64,000 nucleotides of DNA from Loigolactobacillus bifermentans DSM 20003 (GTDB lineage: Bacteria > Bacillota > Bacilli > Lactobacillales > Lactobacillaceae): assembly GCF_001434575.1 (NCBI RefSeq), contig NZ_AZDA01000003.1, forward strand, positions 1 through 64,000, given 5' to 3'. Below, one piece after another: positions 42,901-50,090 of the stretch. How positions within the stretch are numbered: the first letter of the stretch is position 1; the number at the start of each line of letters is the position of its first letter. The position numbers and the translations under genes are program-made. The notes below the pieces were generated by a model, which was not told where the DNA came from, did no database searches, and worked only from the letters and a program-made list of their open reading frames with translations.

Positions 42901-44998
42901 TGCCAAATGCACTTGTTGGGTCTTTGCTAGCCCCCGCCATTTTGTTAGCAGCAGATTGCATAGTGTTGGCGGCGGACATCATCTTACTGCCGGCCGTATC
43001 TTGCTTAGGCTTAACGCCGGTAAGTTTGCTGATAACGTTACTTAAAAATCCGCCAACGACTGGCAATCTGCCGATTAATCGAGTGATTGGTGATACCAGT
43101 CCTTCTACAACTCGTCCCATTGCTGGGATTTTGGACAATCCCCGCAGTGCCAGACCAACAGCGGCAATCTTACCAACTACCTGCCCAATCCCATCAAGTG
43201 AGCCTTTCGGCATGATCGATGAGATTTTAGAGGCCACGCCTTTGATCATGCCGTACGCGGATTTAACACCACTAGCAATTCCTTTAACTTCGTGTACAAA
43301 CCCTGTGGCAAAACCGCCACTAAAGGATTTAAGCGCGGGTGCAATAGATTTAGCCAAGCCTTCCAATCCCGGGCCGGCGCCATCTAGCAAGTCCTTAAAT
43401 ATTGGCGCAATACCTTTGCCAATTTTTTGAAATGCTGGGGCTACCGCGCTAACCAGAATTTTTCCGGCGTCTACACCTGACTTTCCAACTTTACCAATGC
43501 CAACAGCTAAATCGCTAAGACGATTAGCAGCCTTATCAGCTGCACCAAAAACCTTATCTTTGCTGGTGAAAAAGCTTGACATCTTGTCAAATAGTCCGCC
43601 TTTGCCACCAAATGACTTGCTCACATTTTCGGCAAACTTCTTTTCGAATTGACTCATTCCGAGGCTGAGGGCCGATTTACCAGCCCGAACCATACCGCCA
43701 AGGGTGCGGTTATAGCGTTCTGACGCTTTACCAATACCACCTGAATTGCCGTATTTGTCTAGTCCTGCATAAGCAGTTGCAGCATCAACTTTCGACCAGT
43801 CATAGCCACCCATTTTGTTCTTTTCGAGTTCATGACCAGTACGTTTTTTATACTCTTTACGAATGGCACGGGTCATCTTGCCATCAGCTAAATTAAGACT
43901 TTTGGCGATATTCCCGTTCATTTTGCCCATATCACCAATATTACCAACAGCTGTTCGCAGGTTTTGCATTTCGTGATTGGTGAGGGCGTTGGCGTCTTGG
44001 ATATTAAACATCCCTTTGACCAACGAATTCGTTTTTTTGAGATTGCCTGAGTATGATCCGGCATCAGATGAGTACACCTGCTTTGCCATGGCATTGGCTT
44101 CACTAAAATCATTACCGGCTTTGAGTGCCGTACCAATGATCATATTGTTGGCTTTAGCGGATTGCCGTGTCAGTTTGCCACCTGTAACGTTTGGGTGAGC
44201 ATCTTCGATAGACGTTGCCCACATGGCTTCGCCTTGTTGTCGCTCTTTGACGGTTTCATAGCCGCCTTTAAAAGCTGACTTTACAGCTTCTTGAGCCGAC
44301 ATAACGGCACTCATGCCGAGCTGTCCAACGGAAAACATGGCGAACGAGTCTTTTAGAGCTGACCCGATTTTGCTGGTATGTGTTGCTGTCTTAGCGGCGG
44401 CCGCTTCTTGCTTCGTCCAAGCTTCACCGGCACGAGTAGCCTGCGCTGCCTGTTCACGATAAGCGCTTGATCGGCGGCTTTGAGCAGAATTAGCCTTACT
44501 CTCAGCTTCTGACAGCTTTTGAGCGGCGGCGGCCGCCTTTTCTTCGCTACTTGCTACCTCTCTCGAGCTGTTAGACAGCCCTTCGGACGAGCTTTTAGCT
44601 GAGTTTAATTCGCTAGTCAATTTGTTGACGGCCGAAACAGCCTTATCCATGCTTTCGGCTAGTTTGTTGGCACCAGTCAACTCGCCCATGGCAGCCTTGA
44701 TTTTTTCAGCATTACCGACTAACTTCTCGGCGGCAGAATTGGCCTTGTTTAGGCCTTCAACTAATGAGCTACCAATCTTAACGCCCTCAAATGCAGACTT
44801 GATTCGGTCAGCACTTTCAATCAGTTTATTGGCGCTTTCACTGGCCTTGGTCAGTTCTGACGCCATTTTGCCACCGAAGCTGGCCTTACCTAGGCCGCTG
44901 GCCGCTGATTTGAGCTTATCGAATGCCTCAGACGCTCGGACAAGATCGTCGACACCACTGACGTTAATCTTGGCTGAAATCGTGGTTTCGTTAGCCAC
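39956..44998 (-). CDS. Tape measure protein
   Basis: The 1680-residue protein sets tail length. The N-terminal part is coiled coil (about 20-230), followed by a tail-protein region (about 230-480) and glycine-rich hydrophobic segments (around 870-930, GGIAGGMLGSLLGPLG). Residues about 1130-1480 are Lys/Ser/Ala-rich tandem repeats. The C-terminal 200 residues form a separate domain with an HxxxG-free, basic linker. I choose the GTG at 44998: it shares one base with the TAG of the frameshifted chaperone and has GGAGGTGA 9 bases upstream. A TTG at 45004 is too close to that site. Confidence 0.93.
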   Translation of the reverse strand: MANETTISAKINVSGVDDLVRASEAFDKLKSAASGLGKASFGGKMASELTKASESANKLIESADRIKSAFEGVKIGSSLVEGLNKANSAAEKLVGNAEKIKAAMGELTGANKLAESMDKAVSAVNKLTSELNSAKSSSEGLSNSSREVASSEEKAAAAAQKLSEAESKANSAQSRRSSAYREQAAQATRAGEAWTKQEAAAAKTATHTSKIGSALKDSFAMFSVGQLGMSAVMSAQEAVKSAFKGGYETVKERQQGEAMWATSIEDAHPNVTGGKLTRQSAKANNMIIGTALKAGNDFSEANAMAKQVYSSDAGSYSGNLKKTNSLVKGMFNIQDANALTNHEMQNLRTAVGNIGDMGKMNGNIAKSLNLADGKMTRAIRKEYKKRTGHELEKNKMGGYDWSKVDAATAYAGLDKYGNSGGIGKASERYNRTLGGMVRAGKSALSLGMSQFEKKFAENVSKSFGGKGGLFDKMSSFFTSKDKVFGAADKAANRLSDLAVGIGKVGKSGVDAGKILVSAVAPAFQKIGKGIAPIFKDLLDGAGPGLEGLAKSIAPALKSFSGGFATGFVHEVKGIASGVKSAYGMIKGVASKISSIMPKGSLDGIGQVVGKIAAVGLALRGLSKIPAMGRVVEGLVSPITRLIGRLPVVGGFLSNVISKLTGVKPKQDTAGSKMMSAANTMQSAANKMAGASKDPTSAFGSKAAEEAALTRAQLPSMLDKNVLGSGLEITAAGALKNASMLTKMFDKGAIMSEKSGLMGKVGNVIMKGASGLQGIATKIGGSFIGKIGASFGKAGKLFGKTGGPLQAVLGAADVASAFMTTQKGSLARHQKVGGAAGSTIGGIAGGMLGSLLGPLGTVGGSVAGGVAGNWLGSKIGGLFGGSKPKKTRSVSSYQQEAQATVQQAAMAKQIVQNKGAKNTAQANTQIRALGQASSIKSKSAQRSAAQAEQDLNNGNYASYQKNAAKAAKDTAKYYAKSAASAQKRVTADQKAVSNAKKLAKATNNYDALTKAQRKLSADKKKSTSASKKANKADKDSVSLGNKSVSKAKKSAKESSKAHKSEAKSAKEASEKIKKAGKEAYKGHSKAAKKAAKDSVKAQKDAAKETLKSMKNQSSDLKKALKSQTKGQKSALKSMAKDQKSAFKNMNKSAQSAFKKFGKGVKSGMKSAAKAAKSGTKSIAKSLKSGLKNVGKTGKSSFKALSKSVKSGMKTAQKAAKSGVKGIAKSVKSGLKNVGKTGKTAFKSLTKDVKSGMKSAKSAAKSGSKGIATAVKSGLKNVGKAGKTAFKSLSKDVKSGMTKAKSAAKSGAKGISTAVKSGLKNVGTSAKSSMSKLASSVKSAMSKAKSAASSGARGIATAVKSGLSKVSSSAKSAMSKLASSVRSSMNQAKSAASSGARAISSAVKSGLSNVASSARSQFDKLSSAAKSGMNQTKSAVTSGMNAVSAAIKSGLAKATSTMQSAFNKMASTAQAAVSRIAASMSKIGAAASSAVGKVNALQSAIAALKSKTITLTVNVKGKGAGKIATGSPGAPAAFDHLAGGTPTWANNGGVKAGMYVVNDQQGANYREAFKLPNGLVGVFPAQRNLHVSLPEGTQVLNATDTKKKYPRLKRGTPSAQSNMASSGTTERPKKQHKSGGSMKPVFNITINISGGSEGNGDPTKLANKIANAIGEKWQQIFPTLEA
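40590..41560. repeat. 132-base tandem repeats inside the tape measure gene
   Basis: About six to seven diverged copies of a 132-base unit encode 44-residue repeats beginning KSGLKNVGKTGK. Each unit splits into four 11-residue blocks (for example KSGMKTAQKAA and KSGVKGIAKSV), a hendecad coiled-coil pattern. Copies near the C-terminal end are more diverged. The repeats also create long shadow frames on the opposite strand. Confidence 0.8.
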
Positions 44999-45270
44999 TA
45001 CCAATCACCTCCCGAGTTGTCATAACTTGGTTGCATTAGGTCAAACTTTCGCTTAGCAACTTCATTCAAGATGTCAATTTCTTCTTGATCAGCAACGTCC
45101 ATTTCTGCCCGGGTGGCGATTCCCATCATGACTGGATTCCAGTACCACGCCATATCATCAACTTGCTTCTTGATAATTAGGTCTGGTTTAGATTCCCTGT
45201 GCTTTGACAAGAAACGTGTCAACTTTGTCCATAACCTGAGCCAGCCCAGGACGGTCGTTAAATGAGTCAA
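44998..45270 (-). CDS. Tail assembly chaperone frameshift extension (GT-like)
   Basis: This open frame overlaps the end of the upstream chaperone gene and runs to the tape measure start. It has no ribosome site near MAWYWNPVMMG, and its protein-like part begins just where the upstream frame stops. It is most likely the C-terminal extension of a frameshifted fusion, as in lambda G/GT and P2 E/E'. The shift needed is +1 (or -2). Candidate slip sites are GGG-C (45244-45247) and TTT-C (45211-45214). The extension would add about 70-80 residues, acidic and helical, ending YDNSGGDW. Confidence 0.7.
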   Translation of the reverse strand: MTHLTTVLGWLRLWTKLTRFLSKHRESKPDLIIKKQVDDMAWYWNPVMMGIATRAEMDVADQEEIDILNEVAKRKFDLMQPSYDNSGGDW

Positions 45271-45625
45271 TTGTTAACCCAGCAGGCGAAACAACAACGT
45301 ATTTCAAGTAGGCATCATATAGTTTTGACGTGCTCCGACCAGCGTCATCAATCATGTCGTATAATTCACGCATCCCTGGAAATTGCACTTCATAAGGCCA
45401 TTCGTAGCCGTTCTTGTCGGTGTACACGAAACTGTCGTGTTTTCTGAGTAATTCCAGCTTGACCGGGACAGGTGCAGGGTTCCCAGCTGGTGTTTCTGGT
45501 GTTGGCGTTTGAGTTGTTGCGACAGGTTCCAACGCTTGAGCTGATTGCAAAACTGGTGCGGCTTGTGGTTCTGGTGTAGCTGCTACTTGTGCTGCTTGAG
45601 TTTCTGGTGTATTTAATTCGGTCAT
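45188..45625 (-). CDS. Tail assembly chaperone
   Basis: The 145-residue protein lies between tail tube and tape measure, the fixed place of tail chaperones that coat the tape measure before tube assembly. The first 50 residues are Pro/Ala/Gln/Thr-rich and disordered (TPETQAAQVAATPEPQ). The folded part starts at VKLELLRKHDSFVYTD and includes FPGMRELYDMIDDAGR. Its end is overlapped by a second frame that probably extends it by ribosomal frameshift. The AGGAGGG-type site precedes the ATG. Confidence 0.82.
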   Translation of the reverse strand: MTELNTPETQAAQVAATPEPQAAPVLQSAQALEPVATTQTPTPETPAGNPAPVPVKLELLRKHDSFVYTDKNGYEWPYEVQFPGMRELYDMIDDAGRSTSKLYDAYLKYVVVSPAGLTIDSFNDRPGLAQVMDKVDTFLVKAQGI

Positions 45626-45672
45626 GTTAGACCCTCCTATTTTTTGTAAGTGTAATTTTTGTCCATAAACAG

Positions 45673-45711
45673 AAAAAGAGGGAGCAAGGGATTTGAACCC
45701 TCACTCCCTCC
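45673..45711 (-). terminator. Terminator whose hairpin mimics a tRNA acceptor and T arm
   Basis: On the minus strand GGAGGGAGTGAGGG and CCCTTGCTCCCTC enclose the 7-base loop TTCAAAT, followed by TTTTT. The loop and its flanking GGG/CCC match the T arm consensus of tRNAs. It lies between the tail tube gene and the chaperone gene, so it may lower chaperone expression relative to tube protein. Confidence 0.8.
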
Positions 45712-45722
45712 GAAAATCCGTG

Positions 45723-46130
45723 CTATTTAACTTCTGTGATCATGCTTAACAGCTCAATTGTGTAAGCACGCTTAGGCGTATCTTTGCCAAATGCCACTGG
45801 CGCTGGCTTGCTGACAAACGCTTGAGCCGCAGTGATTTTTTCCAGGTCGGAATCACATACGAACGGCACACATTTGTGGCTGTTCGCCAGATCATTAAGA
45901 AAAGCAATATCTGATGAGTTACCAGACATGTTGATTGTCGCGTCTGCCAACTTATTGTTGTTGATTGCAACGCTAGCTTCGCCCTGTGCGTCAACTTCGG
46001 TTGTAATATTGGCTTCTTTTTGCTGGATTGAGATCATGTCACCGGTTTGGAATCGAGTTAGCACTCGCCCGTCGAGTGAGATGTGGACGCTTTTAGCGTC
46101 ATATAATTTAAGATCATCTGTTGATGCCAT
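45723..46130 (-). CDS. Tail tube protein
   Basis: The 135-residue protein is beta-rich, with KSVHISLDGRVLTRFQTGDM at the start and EVDAQGEASVAINNNKLADATINM in the middle, matching the DUF3277/phage_tube_2 type tube proteins of contractile phages. It lies directly after the sheath gene with a good AAAGGAGG site. The tube is the inner channel around which the sheath contracts. Confidence 0.85.
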   Translation of the reverse strand: MASTDDLKLYDAKSVHISLDGRVLTRFQTGDMISIQQKEANITTEVDAQGEASVAINNNKLADATINMSGNSSDIAFLNDLANSHKCVPFVCDSDLEKITAAQAFVSKPAPVAFGKDTPKRAYTIELLSMITEVK

Positions 46131-46146
46131 CTATCGTTGGCCTCCT

Positions 46147-47166
46147 TTACATTGAAACCGTGCCGTGCACAGTAATTGAATGAATAGCGCCTGCTCGTGT
46201 ATAAGCGAATGAGGCACCACCGTAATGACGAGTCGCAATATCATCAGCAGACACTTCTTCTCGCGACTGTGTGGTCACTGTGTAAGTGCCTTTGCCAGAG
46301 CCGTCATCTAAAATGATGCCATTGGTAGTTGCTTGCATTAAAACGTTGGTGATAGTCGCGTCGATTTGCGCAATACCGTTAACGTCGTAGCCTAATTTAG
46401 CCGTATTCGTTAATAGCTTTTGCAAATCAGTCTCAATGCTAGCCTTGACCCAATCATCCCCGTGCAAGGCGTCAATAAACTCACCTGAAACGGTAAAGCC
46501 TTCGGTCGTTTGATCAATGCCCGCCTTGGTCACGTAAGTGAAAATGTGATTCTTATGCAACGTGCCGACTTGTGCAACGCTCAAATCACATGGCTTTAAG
46601 CCAACTAACGTCTTAAATTTCCAAGTGACTGACCCAACAGTTTGGTTACCCAAGGCACCGATCAGAGACCCGATACCAGTGGCAGCTTCCTTATCGTCGG
46701 CACCATAAGCGAACAAGATAGTCCGATCGTTGCCGAAATAAGTTTGCGTCGTCGTTGCAGCAGCGTTGACTGTTTCAGCCGTTGCGGGTAAGCCAAAGAT
46801 TGCAAAACGCTCTGATTTAGCCTCAATGTAGTTTGCTAAGGTCAATTGGTCATTTGAGTCTTCAACTGCGTCAACGACTGTTGCAAATTCCCACGCATCA
46901 GTGTAGTAAGCATCTAAGGCCTCTTGCATGTCAACGTAGTCAATGACTAGCAACTGCTTAGAGTGCCCCGTTTGTGCAAAATAGCCTGTCGCAATAGCCT
47001 GGATCTGTTCGCTATCTTCACCAGACTGAACATCTTCCAAGGCTGTATAGGACTTCTTAGACATTTCAGTGCCGTGCACAAAAATAGCCAGGACACCAAG
47101 ATTAATCGGCACCGCTGGCTGTAATACGTTGAGCACAACATTAACGTCGCTCAAAACATCATCCAT
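46147..47166 (-). CDS. Tail sheath-like protein (DUF3383 type)
   Basis: The 339-residue protein has the DUF3383 style: an N-terminal beta strand (DVLSDVNVVLNV), a central domain with AFGADDKEAATGIGSLIGALG-like text (here FAYGADDKEAATGIGS) and a C-terminal subtilisin-like sheath domain. It precedes the tube gene, which is the usual sheath-tube order. Together with baseplate J, gp25 and hub genes it marks a contractile tail. It is preceded by AAAGGAG. Family recall is from memory. Confidence 0.82.
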   Translation of the reverse strand: MDDVLSDVNVVLNVLQPAVPINLGVLAIFVHGTEMSKKSYTALEDVQSGEDSEQIQAIATGYFAQTGHSKQLLVIDYVDMQEALDAYYTDAWEFATVVDAVEDSNDQLTLANYIEAKSERFAIFGLPATAETVNAAATTTQTYFGNDRTILFAYGADDKEAATGIGSLIGALGNQTVGSVTWKFKTLVGLKPCDLSVAQVGTLHKNHIFTYVTKAGIDQTTEGFTVSGEFIDALHGDDWVKASIETDLQKLLTNTAKLGYDVNGIAQIDATITNVLMQATTNGIILDDGSGKGTYTVTTQSREEVSADDIATRHYGGASFAYTRAGAIHSITVHGTVSM

Positions 47167-47169
47167 TTA

Positions 47170-47643
47170 TCAATTCGCTCCTTTACTTATAAAATCAACT
47201 TTCGTGATCGTATCCATATCCTCATCAGCAAACGGACTGTGTAACCGTAGCATCACGTCAAAGCCCACCATAGCTGCCACAGACGCCGTTTCTTGAATGT
47301 AACGAATATTCGTAGCCATTCTTTCGACCACCACCACGTCGGCGGCTTGCAGGGCGATTAGCACGTGCTGAGTGTTCAGCATGTCACGCCACTTCTGGGC
47401 CAAATTCAAGGCCTCGACTTTCGATTTGGCATATACCGTAAACGACACTGCCGCTTCGAAAGCGTTAGACTCATCATTTTCATACTCGTTGATCGGGATA
47501 TTTGGACTGATCACATCAAATGCAATATACGGCGCCGGTGGTGGGCTACCGTTGCTGTTTAGTTCAATCTGGGTCAGTCCCATGTACTGGGTCACCAGGT
47601 CACTAAACGTTTTGTAAAGCATGCTCCAGTCATAGCTCGCCAT
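47170..47643 (-). CDS. Phage neck/tail terminator protein
   Basis: The 157-residue protein precedes the sheath gene, where tail terminator proteins lie. It has an N-terminal helix (YDWSMLYKTFSDLVTQYM), a Pro-rich turn (GSPPPAPYIAFDVISPN) and alternating strands (FEAAVSFTVYAK, VVVVERMATNIRYIQ), as in terminator families that cap the tube. It overlaps the gene upstream by 14 bases. Confidence 0.75.
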   Translation of the reverse strand: MASYDWSMLYKTFSDLVTQYMGLTQIELNSNGSPPPAPYIAFDVISPNIPINEYENDESNAFEAAVSFTVYAKSKVEALNLAQKWRDMLNTQHVLIALQAADVVVVERMATNIRYIQETASVAAMVGFDVMLRLHSPFADEDMDTITKVDFISKGAN

Positions 47644-48016
47644 TCTGCTGATTCTCCTCTGCCTCGAGATAGTAGATAGACACGTTTGAGTAGTTTTTCA
47701 AGTCCTTGACGTACCGGACTAAGTACCGTTTACCACGGTGCTCAACTACTGTGTCAATCGGATAATCGCCTTTCGAGATCCAAACAAGTTCGTACCGGAT
47801 TTCCACACCAGTCTCTCGAATCAACGCGTTAAGCGAGTACAAACCCACTCGCGAGTTAGGTACAACTGGCTCTTTCAGGTGTACAGGTTCAGCCTGCACC
47901 GGCTCTTGCCAAGCACCGTCCACCCATTTACCTGGTTCTTTTGGCTCTGGTGGGTAAACTGTCACATCAACGGCAAAAGTAGCGAGTAATGAGGTTAAAT
48001 CAAGATAAAATGCCAT
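47630..48016 (-). CDS. Phage head-tail joining protein, unassigned family
   Basis: The 128-residue protein sits in the neck module between a virion-morphogenesis-like gene and the terminator gene. It is beta-rich, with DVTVYPPEPKEPGKWVDGAW and YELVWISKGDYPIDTVVEHRG, similar in layout to head closure or stopper proteins. The last residues are acidic. I cannot name a family with certainty. Confidence 0.65.
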   Translation of the reverse strand: MAFYLDLTSLLATFAVDVTVYPPEPKEPGKWVDGAWQEPVQAEPVHLKEPVVPNSRVGLYSLNALIRETGVEIRYELVWISKGDYPIDTVVEHRGKRYLVRYVKDLKNYSNVSIYYLEAEENQQNGEL

Positions 48017-48019
48017 GAT

Positions 48020-48451
48020 TTACTCCTCCCTGAAAGAAACAGCACCGTACATACCGCCAGTATCAACCAACGGTTTAGAACTGCCTTTACGCTGAATCGT
48101 TGCTGGTGCCAATGGCGCGAATCCACCGCCATCAATCGTGGCATGAATATCATCAACCATTTTCTTGCCTAATTCAGGCATGAAATTAGCACCGCCACCC
48201 TCTAGTAGAGCAACAATTTTGGGCCCAACAAAAGCCGACCACGAAGCCGATTTTTGGTATAACGTATTGCGTAAAAAAGGACGTGACGGAATTCCTCGAG
48301 ACGTCCCATACTCTTGCCACATGGCTTTCTTTTGCGCAAAGCCGCCGAACAATCCAGCGGTTACCTTTTTACCGTCAATCTCTTTCAGGCGGCTGATCAT
48401 GCCGTCAAAGTCGATATTGCCCTCGATTGAGGTCTCAAAGCCAATTTCCAC
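48020..48451 (-). CDS. Phage neck protein, HK97 gp10 / virion morphogenesis type
   Basis: The 143-residue protein has an N-terminal helix-strand part (IDGKKVTAGLFGG), the motif WQEYGTSRGIPSRPFLR that marks gp10/gpS-like neck proteins, and a C-terminal FAPLAPATIQRKGSSKPLVDTG. These proteins help join the completed head to the tail. It lies in the usual place in the neck module and precedes the 47630 gene by 3 bases. Confidence 0.8.
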   Translation of the reverse strand: MEIGFETSIEGNIDFDGMISRLKEIDGKKVTAGLFGGFAQKKAMWQEYGTSRGIPSRPFLRNTLYQKSASWSAFVGPKIVALLEGGGANFMPELGKKMVDDIHATIDGGGFAPLAPATIQRKGSSKPLVDTGGMYGAVSFREE

Positions 48452-48462
48452 ATGATCATCCC

Positions 48463-48819
48463 CTAATAAAATTTGATGGTAGTGGCGCCGTCACCCAAAT
48501 CATCTTTGAGCCGTAAGTACTCGGCCAAGTAGTCATCTGAGCCGCCACGATCAAAGAAATCCTGCTCCAAAACGTCGGCTTTCTGTTTCGAGACGTTGTC
48601 ATTTTTATTAAATGCCATTGCAGCGAAATGCGTAGCCAGCCATCCAGTAGCGATCGTTAAAACGCCATCCTTGAATCCGTCAGCGGTTGCCTGGATAAAG
48701 GCGTCTTCAGCGTAGGCCTTGACGTCATCATCTGGCACCTCGTCAGCAGTCAGTTGTGGCGCGTTCCGGCGGACACGGGCGACCATAGCCGCTAAAGCTG
48801 TATCGTCCATCAGAGCCAC
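48463..48819 (-). CDS. Head-tail connector protein (DUF4054-like)
   Basis: The 118-residue protein has a mostly helical fold with VPDDDVKAYAEDAFIQATADGF, GWLATHFAAMAFN and an end helix LAEYLRLKDDLGDG. DUF4054 and gp6-like connectors have this layout and attach below the portal. It precedes the neck protein by 11 bases and follows the Ig-like protein by 3 bases. The position supports the call. Confidence 0.75.
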   Translation of the reverse strand: MALMDDTALAAMVARVRRNAPQLTADEVPDDDVKAYAEDAFIQATADGFKDGVLTIATGWLATHFAAMAFNKNDNVSKQKADVLEQDFFDRGGSDDYLAEYLRLKDDLGDGATTIKFY

Positions 48820-48822
48820 CCC

Positions 48823-49719
48823 CTAGGACACCTCAATGTCGAATGTGATTGTCCGACCTGGCTTGAGTGTAAAGCCAGAAATATTGTTGACGTAGCGTAA
48901 CCAGCCAACGGACACACCGTGGGCAGTTGCCACCTTGGCAATATCGTCGCCAGGCTGAACAACGTACTTTTCAGGCTGTTGTGGTTCTGGCTCGTCAATT
49001 GTGACGTGAGCTGTCGCTGTGATATCGCCGTCTGTGGTCGTAAATTGCACGTCAAAGCCGCCAGTTGCGCCAATAGCTACGGTTACAGCACCGTCTTCAA
49101 CAATTGCCAAGCTGGTATCTGATACTGACCAGGTACCGCTTGTATCCTTAGCATCAGCAGGTGTCACTGTTTGAGTAAATTTAATTGTCGAACCAGCAGT
49201 CGTGTGCACGTCTGTTTGGTCAAGCGTTACGCCAGTCACATGGACGACTGGGACTGTTAAGGCGAGTAAATCATCAACAGTCGTTGCACCTGCGTGATCA
49301 ATCCCTTTTGCGTCCAGCCAGGAGGTAATTTGAGCGATAGAGTTGGATTTAGTTGGGGTTACCAGCTTATCCAATACCACTGCCGCGCTCCAGGCGGTAC
49401 CTTTAACCGTGGTATCAGCATTGAGCGATTGAGCCTTGGCAATGTCATCAGCTCCTGTCCCAGTCTGACCATATGCCTGCACGTAGAAATAGAGGCCGTC
49501 GGCGTCTGTGTGCTTTGGCACGTCAGCAGCTGCTAACGTCCAAGCCGTTGTCTCGGTGTAGCCCATGTAAATGGCCTTTTTAGGGTCGCTAACATTGGCA
49601 TCACCATAATGGACAACGTAAGCCTTAGCGTTGGTTGCTGCATCCCATGACAGTTTGACACCGCCATCTACGTTGATTACACCGACCACATTAGTCGGCA
49701 CTGTTAAATCTGTTGCCAT
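48823..49719 (-). CDS. Virion-associated multidomain protein: FN3-like, HeH-like, Ig-like and LysM domains
   Basis: The 298-residue protein has a fibronectin-III-like domain (about 1-110), then a HeH/LEM-like helical module (QITSWLDAKGIDHAG, about 127-150). A BIG2-type Ig domain follows (about 158-242, TLDQTDVHTTAGSTIKFTQ), then a LysM-like domain (about 250-295, KYVVQPGDDIAKVATAHG). The helical module recurs in the frameshift extension of the capsid protein. The product may decorate the head or neck and bind host surface sugars; this is inferred from domain types. Confidence 0.75.
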   Translation of the reverse strand: MATDLTVPTNVVGVINVDGGVKLSWDAATNAKAYVVHYGDANVSDPKKAIYMGYTETTAWTLAAADVPKHTDADGLYFYVQAYGQTGTGADDIAKAQSLNADTTVKGTAWSAAVVLDKLVTPTKSNSIAQITSWLDAKGIDHAGATTVDDLLALTVPVVHVTGVTLDQTDVHTTAGSTIKFTQTVTPADAKDTSGTWSVSDTSLAIVEDGAVTVAIGATGGFDVQFTTTDGDITATAHVTIDEPEPQQPEKYVVQPGDDIAKVATAHGVSVGWLRYVNNISGFTLKPGRTITFDIEVS

Positions 49720-49733
49720 TTAGCTATCCCTCC

Positions 49734-50084
49734 TTAATCCGCTGGTACTAACGCTAACAAATCAGCCTTAACGGTCTTACCCGTATGGTCAATGCTATGA
49801 GCGTCCAGCCATGCAGTAATGTCAGCCACCGTGTTGGCATCAGTTGGCTTAACATCACCAGCTGGGTCAAACGTAGATGCCGCACCTTCTGCGCTAGTTG
49901 GGTCGTCGCCGCCAGCTTCATCACCGGTTTGTGCTGGTTCTTGACTAGACGCAGGCGCCGCAGAGCTTTCAGCTCCAGAATCAGCCGGTGCTCCTGAGTT
50001 AGAATCAGCAGCCGAGCTAGCCGCACCGGATTCTGGCACGGCCGAACTATTTGAGCCGCCACCGTTGTTAGGTGGCGTTACGCT
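49734..50084 (-). CDS. C-terminal extension of the major capsid protein, made by -1 frameshift
   Basis: This frame is open from inside the capsid gene end to 49734. It has no ribosome site at its only early start (GTG at 50039). The capsid gene ends with the heptamer CCCAAAA (50090-50084) before GCG-TAA and a 7-base-pair hairpin. A -1 shift would fuse 116 residues: a Gly/Asn linker, an acidic Ser/Ala/Gly-rich stretch and a HeH-like module (ADITAWLDAHSIDHTG). The fused product would be about 469 residues. Confidence 0.8.
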   Translation of the reverse strand, partial: SVTPPNNGGGSNSSAVPESGAASSAADSNSGAPADSGAESSAAPASSQEPAQTGDEAGGDDPTSAEGAASTFDPAGDVKPTDANTVADITAWLDAHSIDHTGKTVKADLLALVPAD

Positions 50085-50090
50085 TTTGGG
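50057..50090 (-). promoter_or_regulatory. Programmed -1 frameshift signal at the end of the capsid gene
   Basis: The zero-frame text is C-CCA-AAA, the canonical X-XXY-YYZ slippery heptamer (CCCAAAA). A 6-base spacer that contains the stop codon follows, then a hairpin CGCCACC-TAACAAC-GGTGGCG. Spacing and design match known -1 signals; a similar CCCAAAA case is known to me in Lactobacillus phage A2. Confidence 0.85.

Noticed and set aside
40719-43430. Long plus-strand frames opposite the tape measure gene (for example 40719-41369 and 42615-43430)
   Set aside because: They mirror the Lys/Ser/Ala repeats and low-complexity codons of the tape measure gene, have no ribosome sites or family signatures, and would lie wholly antisense to a clear gene.
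44998-45153. Independent small gene starting at MAWYW (45153)
   Set aside because: No Shine-Dalgarno sequence is present and the frame overlaps the chaperone end, which fits a frameshift extension better.
48810-49122. Other-frame ORFs across the FN3-Ig-LysM protein gene
   Set aside because: The 298-residue frame has several recognisable domains; the overlapping frames have none.
49734-50039. Independent 101-residue gene starting at GTG 50039
   Set aside because: No ribosome site lies before the GTG, the frame stays open upstream into the capsid gene, and a perfect -1 frameshift signal precedes it.
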